DNA of 64,000 bases from Topomyia yanbarensis (lineage: Eukaryota > Arthropoda > Insecta > Diptera > Culicidae). The DNA lies in NCBI RefSeq assembly GCF_030247195.1, contig NC_080671.1, forward strand, positions 211,762,361 through 211,826,360, written 5' to 3'. Position 1 is the first letter of the stretch. Every line of letters begins with the position of its first letter. Shown piece after piece: positions 50,138-59,139 of this stretch. A program made the translations under genes and the position numbers. The notes below the pieces were generated by a model. It ran no database searches. It saw nothing but the letters and a program-made list of their open reading frames with translations, and was not told where the DNA came from.

Positions 50138-52192
50138 ATGGCAATAGCACAGCTCACATTCGATCAAGCTAGTGAGCTGATCCAAGGTTGGTATTTTGAT
50201 ATGAGTGTGGAGTTTTTAGCCGACGATGAACTGAATTATGAATTGACTGCCCGTTCTGTCAGTTTGTCTATCGGTCTCGATCGCTCACGAAAACGCAAGT
50301 GGCTGCGAGACCAGTTGAAGGTGGAAAGGGATGATCCGTCGGGAAAATGCCCACGAAGAGTAGTGGGTGATCCTACTGTGGAAGTCGAGGTTTGTACGCA
50401 TAAGTTTACCGAGTTGAAATCGTGTTTGGAACAGGAGGATGATGAGGAAAAGAAGGTTTGTTCCACTAGAATGGTACACGTCGGTATGCGTTTAGTGACT
50501 GTGTTGAGGGACTCGCGGGGGTCGCCCAACTTGCACAGTCAATTGCAAAATACGGTGGTTGAATTAGCGGAGGTTCTTGAACATTTCTTTCGGGGTTCTG
50601 CTTCGTCTTTGCAGAGTGATCAGCAAGAGGGAAATGATATTTTAGCTCTGTTGGATGCAGACAAAGCAGATGAAAATCCTAGACCGAGAGTTTCCGTTCT
50701 TAGTCAGGATGACCTTGACTGGATCCATTCGTTGCAAGCGAGAATTACGGATCTAGAAGCCGATTTAGCTCGACGAAGAGAAGTAAAAGATGCTGTAACT
50801 CAAACTCTTCCCGATCATGCTCAATTTACTTCATATTCACAACACCCCGATACAAATTTCAGAACATTTCAAAACTATAATTTTCCGCCAACAAAGCCTT
50901 CCAATTCATTCGATACTTCATCTAGTTACCATAATTTTCAAAATATCCCAGATCGTACATTACATTCTAACAATATACCAATTCCCAACAATACATACAA
51001 TATTCCCTATCATCCGACGAGAATTTCTAATCCTACTGGAGCAAATCCCGAGATGTACAACCATGCTTCGGCTATCCCATCTTTCCCTAAACGAAATTCA
51101 CCTCCCATGTATAGTGGTGTTCTACACAATCCGTACCCCGCACCGCACCACAACCGTCACACTCTTCCTGTCTCCAAATGGAACATCACTAAATACAGTG
51201 GTGACGATCAAGGGCTGAAGCTAAATGAGTTTCTGGAAATTGTACAGGCTTTATCCCAAGCTGAGCATGTGTCGGAGGTCGAGCTTTTCGAGTCGGCTGT
51301 GCATTTGTTTGTTGGTTCAGCGCTCAAGTGGTATATGGCACAAAGAACCACTGGTAGATTGATGAATTGGCAGCATTTGGTATTTGAATTAAAACGCACC
51401 TACATGCACCCTGATTTGGACGCGTTGATCAAAATGAAAATTTACCAGCGTCGTCAACAAAAACATGAATCTTTCCACGAGTACTATTTCGAAATCGAGA
51501 AACTGTTCAGAACCATGAGTGTTCAGATTCCCGATTACGAAAAAGTACAGATTCTACAGCAGAATATGCGAGTAGACTACAAGCGACAAATGACATTTAT
51601 TCCGATAGTCGTCCTTGAAACACTTGTTGCTGCTGGACAGAAATTAGATGCATTAAATTTCTCGGCATACAACAAGGTTTTCGGGACGGACAGGAATGTC
51701 CAAGTGGTCGAAAGCTCTGAAAACAATTCGAAGAAAAAAAACAAGAACCAAACCCAGACTCAACAGGTGATAGATCAAACCGCAGCAGTGTCTCAGGTCA
51801 ACCAAAATAGAAACAATTCACACACATCCACTAATTCGTCTCGTCCCAATCAACTTCCCAACAAAAACAACCAATCCTTACCGAACACCCAAACGAGTCA
51901 AAATTCGTCTCAAAATACCGCCCGACCAGATCCGGTCGCGGTGCCATCTGGGTTCAATTCTCGTCCGCAGTTCACGTTGGAAGAATTGATAAACACGCAC
52001 ATTCCCCCACCGGCCAATACCTGCTACAATTGCGGTAGGATTGGTCATCACGTAGCGATGTGTAGACAGCCCCGGGGCATATTTTGCAGTACGTGCGGTC
52101 TTCGCGGTTTTCCGACTAACTATTGCCCGTTTTGTTTAAAAAACGGACCAAACGCGAACCAAAATCGTCGTTCGCAGACACCCAACGCGTAA
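50138..52192 (+). CDS. gag: Gag polyprotein of Ty3/gypsy element
   Basis: 684 residues from ATG 50138; the frame is open a little upstream without an ATG. The N-terminal third is acidic/charged with a probable helical stretch. Residues about 215-335 are rich in Asn, Pro and Ser. The capsid-like part follows at about 340-530 (WNITKYSGDDQGLKLNEFL, FVGSALKWYMAQRTTG, YQRRQQKHESFHEYYFEIEKLF), the usual retrotransposon gag fold that assembles particles. The C-terminal nucleocapsid has one complete zinc knuckle (CYNCGRIGHHVAMC) and a second C-X2-C motif where the His position is Phe (CSTCGLRGFPTNYC). The last 70 nt overlap pol, which lies in the -1 frame. Confidence 0.93.
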   Translation: MAIAQLTFDQASELIQGWYFDMSVEFLADDELNYELTARSVSLSIGLDRSRKRKWLRDQLKVERDDPSGKCPRRVVGDPTVEVEVCTHKFTELKSCLEQEDDEEKKVCSTRMVHVGMRLVTVLRDSRGSPNLHSQLQNTVVELAEVLEHFFRGSASSLQSDQQEGNDILALLDADKADENPRPRVSVLSQDDLDWIHSLQARITDLEADLARRREVKDAVTQTLPDHAQFTSYSQHPDTNFRTFQNYNFPPTKPSNSFDTSSSYHNFQNIPDRTLHSNNIPIPNNTYNIPYHPTRISNPTGANPEMYNHASAIPSFPKRNSPPMYSGVLHNPYPAPHHNRHTLPVSKWNITKYSGDDQGLKLNEFLEIVQALSQAEHVSEVELFESAVHLFVGSALKWYMAQRTTGRLMNWQHLVFELKRTYMHPDLDALIKMKIYQRRQQKHESFHEYYFEIEKLFRTMSVQIPDYEKVQILQQNMRVDYKRQMTFIPIVVLETLVAAGQKLDALNFSAYNKVFGTDRNVQVVESSENNSKKKNKNQTQTQQVIDQTAAVSQVNQNRNNSHTSTNSSRPNQLPNKNNQSLPNTQTSQNSSQNTARPDPVAVPSGFNSRPQFTLEELINTHIPPPANTCYNCGRIGHHVAMCRQPRGIFCSTCGLRGFPTNYCPFCLKNGPNANQNRRSQTPNA
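52135..52175 (+). promoter_or_regulatory. Probable -1 programmed frameshift signal
   Basis: In gag phase the sequence is TGT TTA AAA AAC, which contains two overlapping canonical slippery heptamers, TTTAAAA (52135-52141) and AAAAAAC (52138-52144). Nine nt downstream, GCGAAC (52154-52159) can pair with GTTCGC (52170-52175) around a 10-nt loop. Pol has no ATG in the overlap, so it needs this shift. Confidence 0.82.
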
Positions 52193-55100
52193 GTCAAGAC
52201 CGTTTTCTTCAATGTACGCCTCCCCCTTACTGGGTGCAGGCCACCAGAGATATTTACCCAGAGTCTACGGAAATTCTTCAAATTACCTACCCTGTCCCCC
52301 ACGATAACCGGCCGTACGTACACGTAAAGATTTATGGTTACCCGGTACGTGCTCTTCTGGACAGCGGTAGCAATCATACGCTTATCAGCGAAACCCTTTT
52401 TTCGCAATTGAAGTACAAAAAGTTGCATCGTCCCTCCAAAAACGTGATTCTACGGTCTGCAAGTGGAGATGAACTGCAAATTCAAGGTCAGGCCCATCTT
52501 CCATTTGCTTTCCAAGGATGTGTGAAAATAGTTCCTACTTTGGTAGTTGCAAATCTGTCCATAGATTGTATCTGCGGAATGGATTTTTGGAGGAAATTCA
52601 AAATTCAGCCCGCGATGCAAAACTGTGGAGGGATTGAGTCCACTGCGTCGGCATCTATTACCGAACACCCTAGTTCTGCAAATATTTTGACCGATGATGA
52701 AATTATGGTGATCGAGAACGTCAAAAAACTTTTCCTTCCTGCTCAAGAAGGGAAATTGACCCTGACCAACCGAGCTCAGCATCGTATCGTGTTGGGAGAG
52801 GAATGGAAAAATAAACCACCAGTCCGCCAGTTTCCATACGTGATGTCTCCGAAGACGCAGGATCTGGTAGCCGTCGAGCTGAAACGACTGTTGGGTTTAG
52901 GGATTTTGGAACGGAGCAACTCGGATTGGTCGCTTAACTGTGTGCCGGTCATCAAGCCCAACAAAGTTCGGCTCTGTTTGGACGCGCGCAAGATTAACGA
53001 GCGGACTGTTCGGGATGCTTATCCGTTGCCTCATCCCGGTCGAATTTTAGGTCAACTTCCCAAGGCTAAATACCTGTCCACGATAGACCTGTCTGAAGCG
53101 TTTCTCCAGGTTCCACTGGACCAAGAATCGCGGAAGTACACGGCCTTTTGTGTACAGGGTAAAGGGCTATTCCAATACACACGGATGCCTTTTGGGTTGA
53201 TCAACAGTCCTGCTACGTTAGCACGACTGATGGACAATGTCCTGGGCCATGGGATGCTTGAACCGTACGTCTTCGTCTATCTCGACGACATTGTTGTGGT
53301 GACGGAGACATTCGAACACCATGAACGCCTTCTAGTGGAGATTGCACGTCGCTTAAGGGAAGCAAACTTAAGCATAAACCTCGAAAAGTCTAGGTTTGGA
53401 GTGTCTGAGATTCCCTTCCTGGGATATCTCCTTAATACCGACGGTCTTCGAGCCAACCCGGAAAAAGTTCGTCCTATTGTCGAATACGAACGGCCCAATA
53501 CCGTAACAAAACTAAGGAGATTCCTAGGAATGGCTAATTACTATCGGCGCTTCATCTTAGACTTTAGCGGGGTGACCGCTGCACTCACAAACCTTCTGCA
53601 AAGCAAAACGAAAACCATCCGTTGGAACGATGACGCCGAACAGGCATTTTGCGAAATCAAAGAGCGGCTGATATCTTCACCAGTCTTGGGCAGTCCTGAT
53701 TTCAGCAAGGAGTTCTGTATCCAAACGGATGCTAGTGACGTGGCGGTAGCTGGGGTTCTCACACAAGAACAGGATGGGGTAGAGCGGGTCATTTCATTCT
53801 ACTCCCATAAACTGACAACGCCCCAGAAGAACTACCATGCCGCAGAAAAGGAAGCGCTTGCAGCCATTCTCGCCATCGATGCATTCCGTGGGTATATTGA
53901 GGGTTATCATTTCACCCTAATAACCGATTCTTCCGCGCTGACCCATATACTCAGTACAAAATGGAAGGTCGGGTCACGATGCAGCCGATGGGCGTTGAAT
54001 CTGCAGCAATTCGATATGACCGTCAAGCATCGCAAGGGCAAGGAGAACGTGGTTCCGGACGCCCTCTCGCGAAGCATCGCAGCTGTTCAAGAATCGTCGT
54101 GGTACGCGTCAATGTCCGACAAAGTGGCTCGCCGGCCCGATGATTTTGTAGACTTCAAGATCGACGATGGTAAACTCTTCAAGTTTATCACCGTGAACGA
54201 TAATCCCTGTGATACTCGCTTCGAGTGGAAAATGATTCCCCCGCCCACCGAAGTTCCAAATATTCTTCGACAGTACCACGACGATTGCTTTCATCCAGGC
54301 TACGACAAAACCCTTGCACGGATCCGTCAAAGATTCTACTGGCCTAAGATGGCAGTTGAAATACGGCGGTACGTTCAACAGTGTGGAATGTGCAAGGAAG
54401 TCAAAGCTTCTTCCGTCCCTGTTGCACCTGCCATGGGAAACATGAAAATTGCCACCCGCCCTTGGCAGATCGTATCAGCGGATTTCATTGGCCCTCTCCC
54501 TCGCACTCGTCGCGGTAGTCAGCACATTTTGGTAGTTTGTGACTACTTTTCGAAATGGGTAATGGTTCAGCCTGTGAGGAATGTCAGTAGTGCCCCCATG
54601 TGTGCGATTTTGAAAGACCAATGGTTCCTGAGAAACTCGGTTCCTGAAGTGATAATCACTGACAACGGAAGCAGTTTCATTTCCAAAGAGTTCAAGGAGC
54701 TGTTGGATCGTTTCAAAGTTGCCCACTGGCTCAACTCACGATATCACTCACAGGCAAACCCGGTCGAAAGAGTCAACCGAACTATCAATGCTGCTATCAG
54801 GACATACGTGAGGGAGGACCAACGCCTTTGGGACACTCGTGTGTCGGAGATCGAGATGGTTTTGAATACCAGTGTTCACTCGTCGACTGGATTCACACCA
54901 TACTTCATTAATCACGGTCACGAGTACTCTGAAGTTGGCACCGATCATTTACTCACCCGTCTCGATGTAAAGCTGACTTCGGAAGAGATGGAAGAACGAC
55001 GATCGAAAATGTTTGAGCGAATCTACGACCTTGTCCGCAAAAATCTGGTGAAAGCTCACAATGCTTCCCAACATCGCTATAACTTACGTCACAGAAAATT

Positions 55101-55305
55101 TTCCAAATCGTTTGTAGACGGCCAGTTGGTGTATCGGAGAAATATGAAACCGTCAAGTGCGGCCCAGAATTATAATGCCAAGTACGGCCAACAATTTCTC
55201 CCATGCCGCATCAAGGCAAAAATTGGGTCGTCCTCCTATGAGCTGGAGGATTTGAAGGGCAAAAGTTTAGGGATTTGGCCGGCTGCCCATCTAAAACCTG
55301 GTTAG
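52141..55305 (+). CDS. pol: Pol polyprotein of Ty3/gypsy element (PR-RT-RH-IN)
   Basis: The frame is open from 52123; translation should enter at about 52141 by -1 frameshift. Numbering residues from 52123: aspartic protease LLDSGSNHTLIS (Asp80); reverse transcriptase with LCLDARKINE, TIDLSEAFLQVPL and catalytic YLDD (386-389); RNase H with QTDASDVAVAGVL and LITDSSAL; integrase zinc finger H...H...CGMC (about 718-760); integrase core Asp787, Asp847, Glu882, the last two 35 apart as in D,D35E. A C-terminal domain follows (QFLPCRIKAKIGSSSYELED). The enzyme set copies the RNA and inserts the DNA. No stops or frameshifts are seen, so it may be active. Confidence 0.95.
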   Translation, partial: KRTKREPKSSFADTQRVSQDRFLQCTPPPYWVQATRDIYPESTEILQITYPVPHDNRPYVHVKIYGYPVRALLDSGSNHTLISETLFSQLKYKKLHRPSKNVILRSASGDELQIQGQAHLPFAFQGCVKIVPTLVVANLSIDCICGMDFWRKFKIQPAMQNCGGIESTASASITEHPSSANILTDDEIMVIENVKKLFLPAQEGKLTLTNRAQHRIVLGEEWKNKPPVRQFPYVMSPKTQDLVAVELKRLLGLGILERSNSDWSLNCVPVIKPNKVRLCLDARKINERTVRDAYPLPHPGRILGQLPKAKYLSTIDLSEAFLQVPLDQESRKYTAFCVQGKGLFQYTRMPFGLINSPATLARLMDNVLGHGMLEPYVFVYLDDIVVVTETFEHHERLLVEIARRLREANLSINLEKSRFGVSEIPFLGYLLNTDGLRANPEKVRPIVEYERPNTVTKLRRFLGMANYYRRFILDFSGVTAALTNLLQSKTKTIRWNDDAEQAFCEIKERLISSPVLGSPDFSKEFCIQTDASDVAVAGVLTQEQDGVERVISFYSHKLTTPQKNYHAAEKEALAAILAIDAFRGYIEGYHFTLITDSSALTHILSTKWKVGSRCSRWALNLQQFDMTVKHRKGKENVVPDALSRSIAAVQESSWYASMSDKVARRPDDFVDFKIDDGKLFKFITVNDNPCDTRFEWKMIPPPTEVPNILRQYHDDCFHPGYDKTLARIRQRFYWPKMAVEIRRYVQQCGMCKEVKASSVPVAPAMGNMKIATRPWQIVSADFIGPLPRTRRGSQHILVVCDYFSKWVMVQPVRNVSSAPMCAILKDQWFLRNSVPEVIITDNGSSFISKEFKELLDRFKVAHWLNSRYHSQANPVERVNRTINAAIRTYVREDQRLWDTRVSEIEMVLNTSVHSSTGFTPYFINHGHEYSEVGTDHLLTRLDVKLTSEEMEERRSKMFERIYDLVRKNLVKAHNASQHRYNLRHRKFSKSFVDGQLVYRRNMKPSSAAQNYNAKYGQQFLPCRIKAKIGSSSYELEDLKGKSLGIWPAAHLKPG

Positions 55306-56441
55306 CATAATTTCCGCATTGCAGCTGTACGATTTCGGGAAAAAAAGTATAAAAAAAAAAGAAAACTGAAACACTAATTTATTCGCACGTCCAAATAAAA
55401 CGAAAAGGCAGCTGCACTATCTAACAACACTCAGAGTCCTCCGGTATCCTCCACCGATCTCAAAGATAACGGTGCAAACTTCGACGTTCAATCTAAAACA
55501 AAACAAAAAAAAAAACATAATTAGCAACCAAAAATACTTACCAACATCACGAATCATCCTATTTTCCATCACTACATAAACAATCAACATTAGTCAGCTG
55601 AGTATGAGTAGCTGTGACAGATCGGATAATAGACAATCTGACGACAAGGTTGTGCTGGGTTACGACGGGGTTACGTTTGCCCGCCGCCAGTTTTAAGTCG
55701 ACTTTACACTCTAAGCGTGAATGGGTTAATTCTGCGTAACTTCATCTAGTTTTCTCTCGCATGTCGAGAGAGTAAAAGAAGTTCGCAATGAGTTAACCAT
55801 TTCACAAAAGTAATAGTCTTTCCGACTCTTGAAAAAGAGTCCGGTAAAGCACAAATTTAAATTTAGGGGCCCCTAGCATAATTAAAAGTTAGTGTTTAGT
55901 GTTATTTATGGTATGAATGTGAGTGTAAATGAAGAGGAATGAAAGGCTAGCAAATTGAATTCTGAGTGAGTGTGTGCGGTATGTAAGCGGTAGTGTTAGA
56001 TGTTTCGTCCAAGGATAGCGCTTGTGACGGTAATGGTAGCAAAAAGAAATGTCAAATTCCGTCTGATTTCTTTCTGGTAATTTTCCGCAATTTGAAGCGT
56101 ATCCGATCAATAATTCTACTCAGCCAATGCAGCAACGGCATTTATTCTGACGCATTATAGGCAATTTCGACAGTGAAACTTTCACAGTTGTTTTGGGATT
56201 GATGGATGGATTGAATCGTTCCTGATTGTGACAGATACATCGGTGAGTGCGCGAGACTAAAAACGGACAGGCTCACTTCCTCAGAGTCACGTAATTTCGT
56301 GGGACAGATTCCTCTGGCCTTTGGAAAAATCATTCCACGGAATTAAAACTGGCACTCGGGAAGAAGTAGTCGCGTTTGAAGTCGGCATTCATTCAAAAAA
56401 AAAAAAAGAAAACCATTTGGGTTTTTTTTACCCGAGTCGGG
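55306..56441 (+). other. 3' non-coding part of the LTR element, before the terminal repeat
   Basis: No envelope gene. A purine-rich stretch near 55335-55370 and A-runs near 55495-55520 and 56396-56412 could serve as polypurine tract, but none abuts the 159-bp repeat. A TGTGAC at about 55614 resembles the 5' LTR start and might mark the real start of the 3' LTR (about 0.99 kb). Confidence 0.5.
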
Positions 56442-56600
56442 GAAAATTATTTACGATTCGCTCAGTGACCATAGTGTGGGAAGAAAAGTCCGCCTAGTGT
56501 GAATTTCTCCCGGAGACAACCGTGAAACGACCCTAATAGCTGGTGAGTACAGTGTGGCCCCACCACCACCATAAGAACGTTACGAAACCGATACGTAACA
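56442..56600 (+). repeat. 3' terminal direct repeat of the LTR element
   Basis: Identical to 49552-49710 except for the next-to-last base (CA here, TA at the 5' copy). It starts GAAAATTATTTACGATTCGC and ends GAAACCGATACGTAACA. Confidence 0.95.
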
Positions 56601-56604
56601 GACT

Positions 56605-57190
56605 GCGTTTGAAAATTTATAGGAGCTGAGACATTCACTTTATCATCGGGATGTTATCATGTTTACGAGATCGTGGGTGTAGGTGCCGGGGATGGTCGCG
56701 AAGCATTTGTATATTAACGTGTTTGTCACGTGTATGTGACTTCGCGTGTATAATTTTGATTTTATAATGATGTAGCGTGTATTCTTGTTTGATCGCGCGC
56801 GGACCGTGAATCTGATGCTTAATTTTTAGTGTATGGTACAGATGGTAGTCCGTTTCCCTATGGAAAAGCTTGAGTTCCAGGTCATGTCACCATGGAACGT
56901 GTTGTTTAGTGAATATGAGCGTCACTTTTTTGATTGGTTCAACTGAAGGCATTAGTCCAGACTGGTAAAACTTTCGGACGTGACCGTTTCATGATCGCGC
57001 GAGTGGTGGGTTAACGTTTGAGACCGCATTTGGAAGTTTAAAGATGCCACGTTTACTTAACTACCGGCAGTCTTCATGTAGGCGAAATCGCGGGCGCAAG
57101 TATACGTGGATTATTGCAATTGCATGGTCAGGTTTGTGTTATCGCGAAGGCCACGAGCGTACGTACCTATATGAGTATAGATTGCGTATA
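56605..57190 (-). repeat. 0.43-kb tandem units, right of the LTR element
   Basis: It continues the interrupted unit ('TGCGTTTGAAAATTTATAGG') and contains the landmark 'GTCACCATGGAACG' near 56886. Confidence 0.8.
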
Positions 57191-57446
57191 GTAGAGATAT
57201 ACTAATAAAAGGAATCATAACATGCCAAACAAAGAAAAAAAGATGCAAAGAGCTTTAATTAGAAGTGTATAAATTGAACAATACTATTCTGGTATACATC
57301 AATAATGGAAAAGCAAACTAATAGATGTACAAAAGAAACATACTAATGAAGTAGAATAGAAAAACACATACAACATGCAATCAAACTCGTCTAAATGCAG
57401 CAAATGTTAATATTATTATATTAACGACAATTGCTTGCTGTTAGAC
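57191..57446 (-). repeat. Spacer of the composite family
   Basis: 'GATGCAAAGAGCTTTAATTA' and 'ATCAATAATGGAAAAGCAAA' match the segment at 42430-42530. Confidence 0.65.
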
Positions 57447-58151
57447 TTTCATCATGCTATGCTGGCTGGGAATGGATGACTCACGTGCGTCGCTAAATTC
57501 ATTGTACCCTAATTTATCCAACCCGACTTTCCCGAATGAATAGAACCAAATACTCAGATTGATCACCAGAAGTATCAGCCACTATTCTATCATATACGTC
57601 AGCTCTGCATCCATTCCCTGACCCAACTGTCACAAATACTCAGACGAATACATACATAGATAGACATACGACTAGCACATAACAGTTGTACACTAGTACG
57701 AAAAACTGCGATTATCACAAAGCTACAATTAATAGGTTTCTACTTATTCTACTTTATTAAATTAATTTAATCATTAAATTAATTCAATTATTAAATTAAT
57801 TTAATTAGTATATGCATGATGACGAAGTCGGCCGATAAATGGACACACAATGACTCCCTCCGTGAGCCCCGTCCACGGATACCACCAATAGAACAATATT
57901 TGCAAACATGGCACACAGCAAAAGTCAATCTACGTCGATCCGCCAGTCGGCCACGACACCGCGCATAGACCAGTGGTTTAGCGTTGGTATGCGCAGGTGC
58001 AGAGTATGAAAAAACATATAACATAAAAAAGGCGCATAATCCCTCTCGGCCTCCTCGATGCACCACTATCGAGGCGTATAGCAATACCCATCTTAAAGCA
58101 ATTAATACTTGATGATGTTTGCAATACCGTCAAACCCCTAAACCTTGGGGG
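57447..58151 (-). repeat. Composite retroposon-like family, 0.7-kb block, copy 2
   Basis: 'CATGCTATGCTGGCTGGGAA' to 'GCAATACCGTCAAACCCC', colinear with 40707-41405 but with indels and an AT-rich expansion near 57740-57810. Confidence 0.7.
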
Positions 58152-58173
58152 GAAAACATATCTATTCGATATT

Positions 58174-59139
58174 GAAAAAAATGTAAATTATCTCTATAAT
58201 AAATTACCTAGTTATCAAAAATTAATATGTAAGTTCATTTCAAAGACAAAATAATGAGCTCATGGTGAAATTTTTTTAGAGTTCATGTATTTATCCCTTG
58301 GATTAGGCGTTGCGTTCAATCGCGAGGTAAATGTTGATGGTATATTAATACATAGATCATAAAGTAATTCACCTAATTGTGAGATAAATGATTTCTCATA
58401 TAATTATACTCGTGGCATCACCGAAAGCAACTATATTTTTGAATCCCAAAACTCTGGCGAAAATTTAGCTCTTTTGCAAGATTTAGGTTATTTATACTGG
58501 TTATGGCGCAAAAATTACTACTTATATTATTTGTAATAAGGATGTAAGGAATTTTGAATGAAACACATGCTCAAATATGTCATGTGAAAACTAAGAACAC
58601 CTTTTATGTGACGATATTATTGGAAAAGCACATTCGTTGTATTGGTATGAACTTTCATGAAAAATAACGGATCAATCACTAAAAATATCCATGAATTTGA
58701 TCCGGGAAAAGAAGTCTCTCAACGTCACCACTGTAGATGGGGGATGCAAGTACAATGTGTCTTCTAACTTATCGTCGTCCATATCTGCTCTATACTGAGT
58801 ACACTTCAATTGATGTTTCAATAGCAGTCACAATTAGTAGAGAGGCATTGGATAATTCAGCATACATTTCGTTCAAGTTTTCCATATTGTAAAAGTAAAT
58901 TAGCGAGGATTACAATCAGAGTTTATGCATGGGATAAATAGTTGCTCTGACTATATTTTTGCCATCCTGATAGTTTGAACCATTTCTCTTTCACAGTATT
59001 GGTTTGTATAGGACTTATTTATCCATATTTCCTGAACGAGAATGCCGAACGAAACAATATGCAAGTTATAAGGATGACTAGAAAGAGACTGCATTATAAT
59101 CAACTGAATGCACGCCTTTTATACTGGTTCTATCACATT
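58174..59139. other. AT-rich non-coding stretch
   Basis: No gene is recognised. Confidence 0.4.

Larger units (their letters stand above)
48133..56600 (+). mobile_element. Ty3/gypsy LTR retrotransposon, 8.47 kb, with GACT TSD
   Basis: The ends are TG...CA, and GACT lies at 48129-48132 and 56601-56604. Joining the flanks restores the host repeat ('CTTGAGACTGCGTTTG'). Contents: 5' LTR-like region, primer binding site, gag, pol in the -1 frame, 3' UTR, 3' terminal repeat. Pol order is protease, RT, RNase H, integrase, which defines Ty3/gypsy. No envelope frame follows pol. Both ORFs are uninterrupted, and the only terminal repeat found is identical over its first 157 bp, so insertion looks recent. 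Confidence 0.9.
47059..58151 (-). mobile_element. Composite retroposon-like repeat, copy with TSD, split by an LTR element
   Basis: It is flanked by a direct repeat of about 22 bp (GAAAACAAATCTATTCGATA plus TT) at 47037-47058 and 58152-58173 with one mismatch. The left edge is T-rich, meaning a poly(A) tail on the minus strand. Minus-strand order: 0.7-kb block (58151-57447), spacer, 0.43-kb tandem units (57190-56605 and, beyond the insertion, 48132-47064), tail. Removing the 8.47-kb LTR element leaves about 2.6 kb. No protein family was recognised. The long TSD and tail suggest LINE-type mobilisation. Confidence 0.6.

Noticed and set aside
50236..50529. Minus-strand frames inside gag and pol
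   Set aside because: They are shadows of the intact gag and pol on the plus strand.
55306..56441. Envelope gene of an errantivirus
   Set aside because: No frame longer than about 75 codons follows pol, and no signal peptide or fusion motif is visible.
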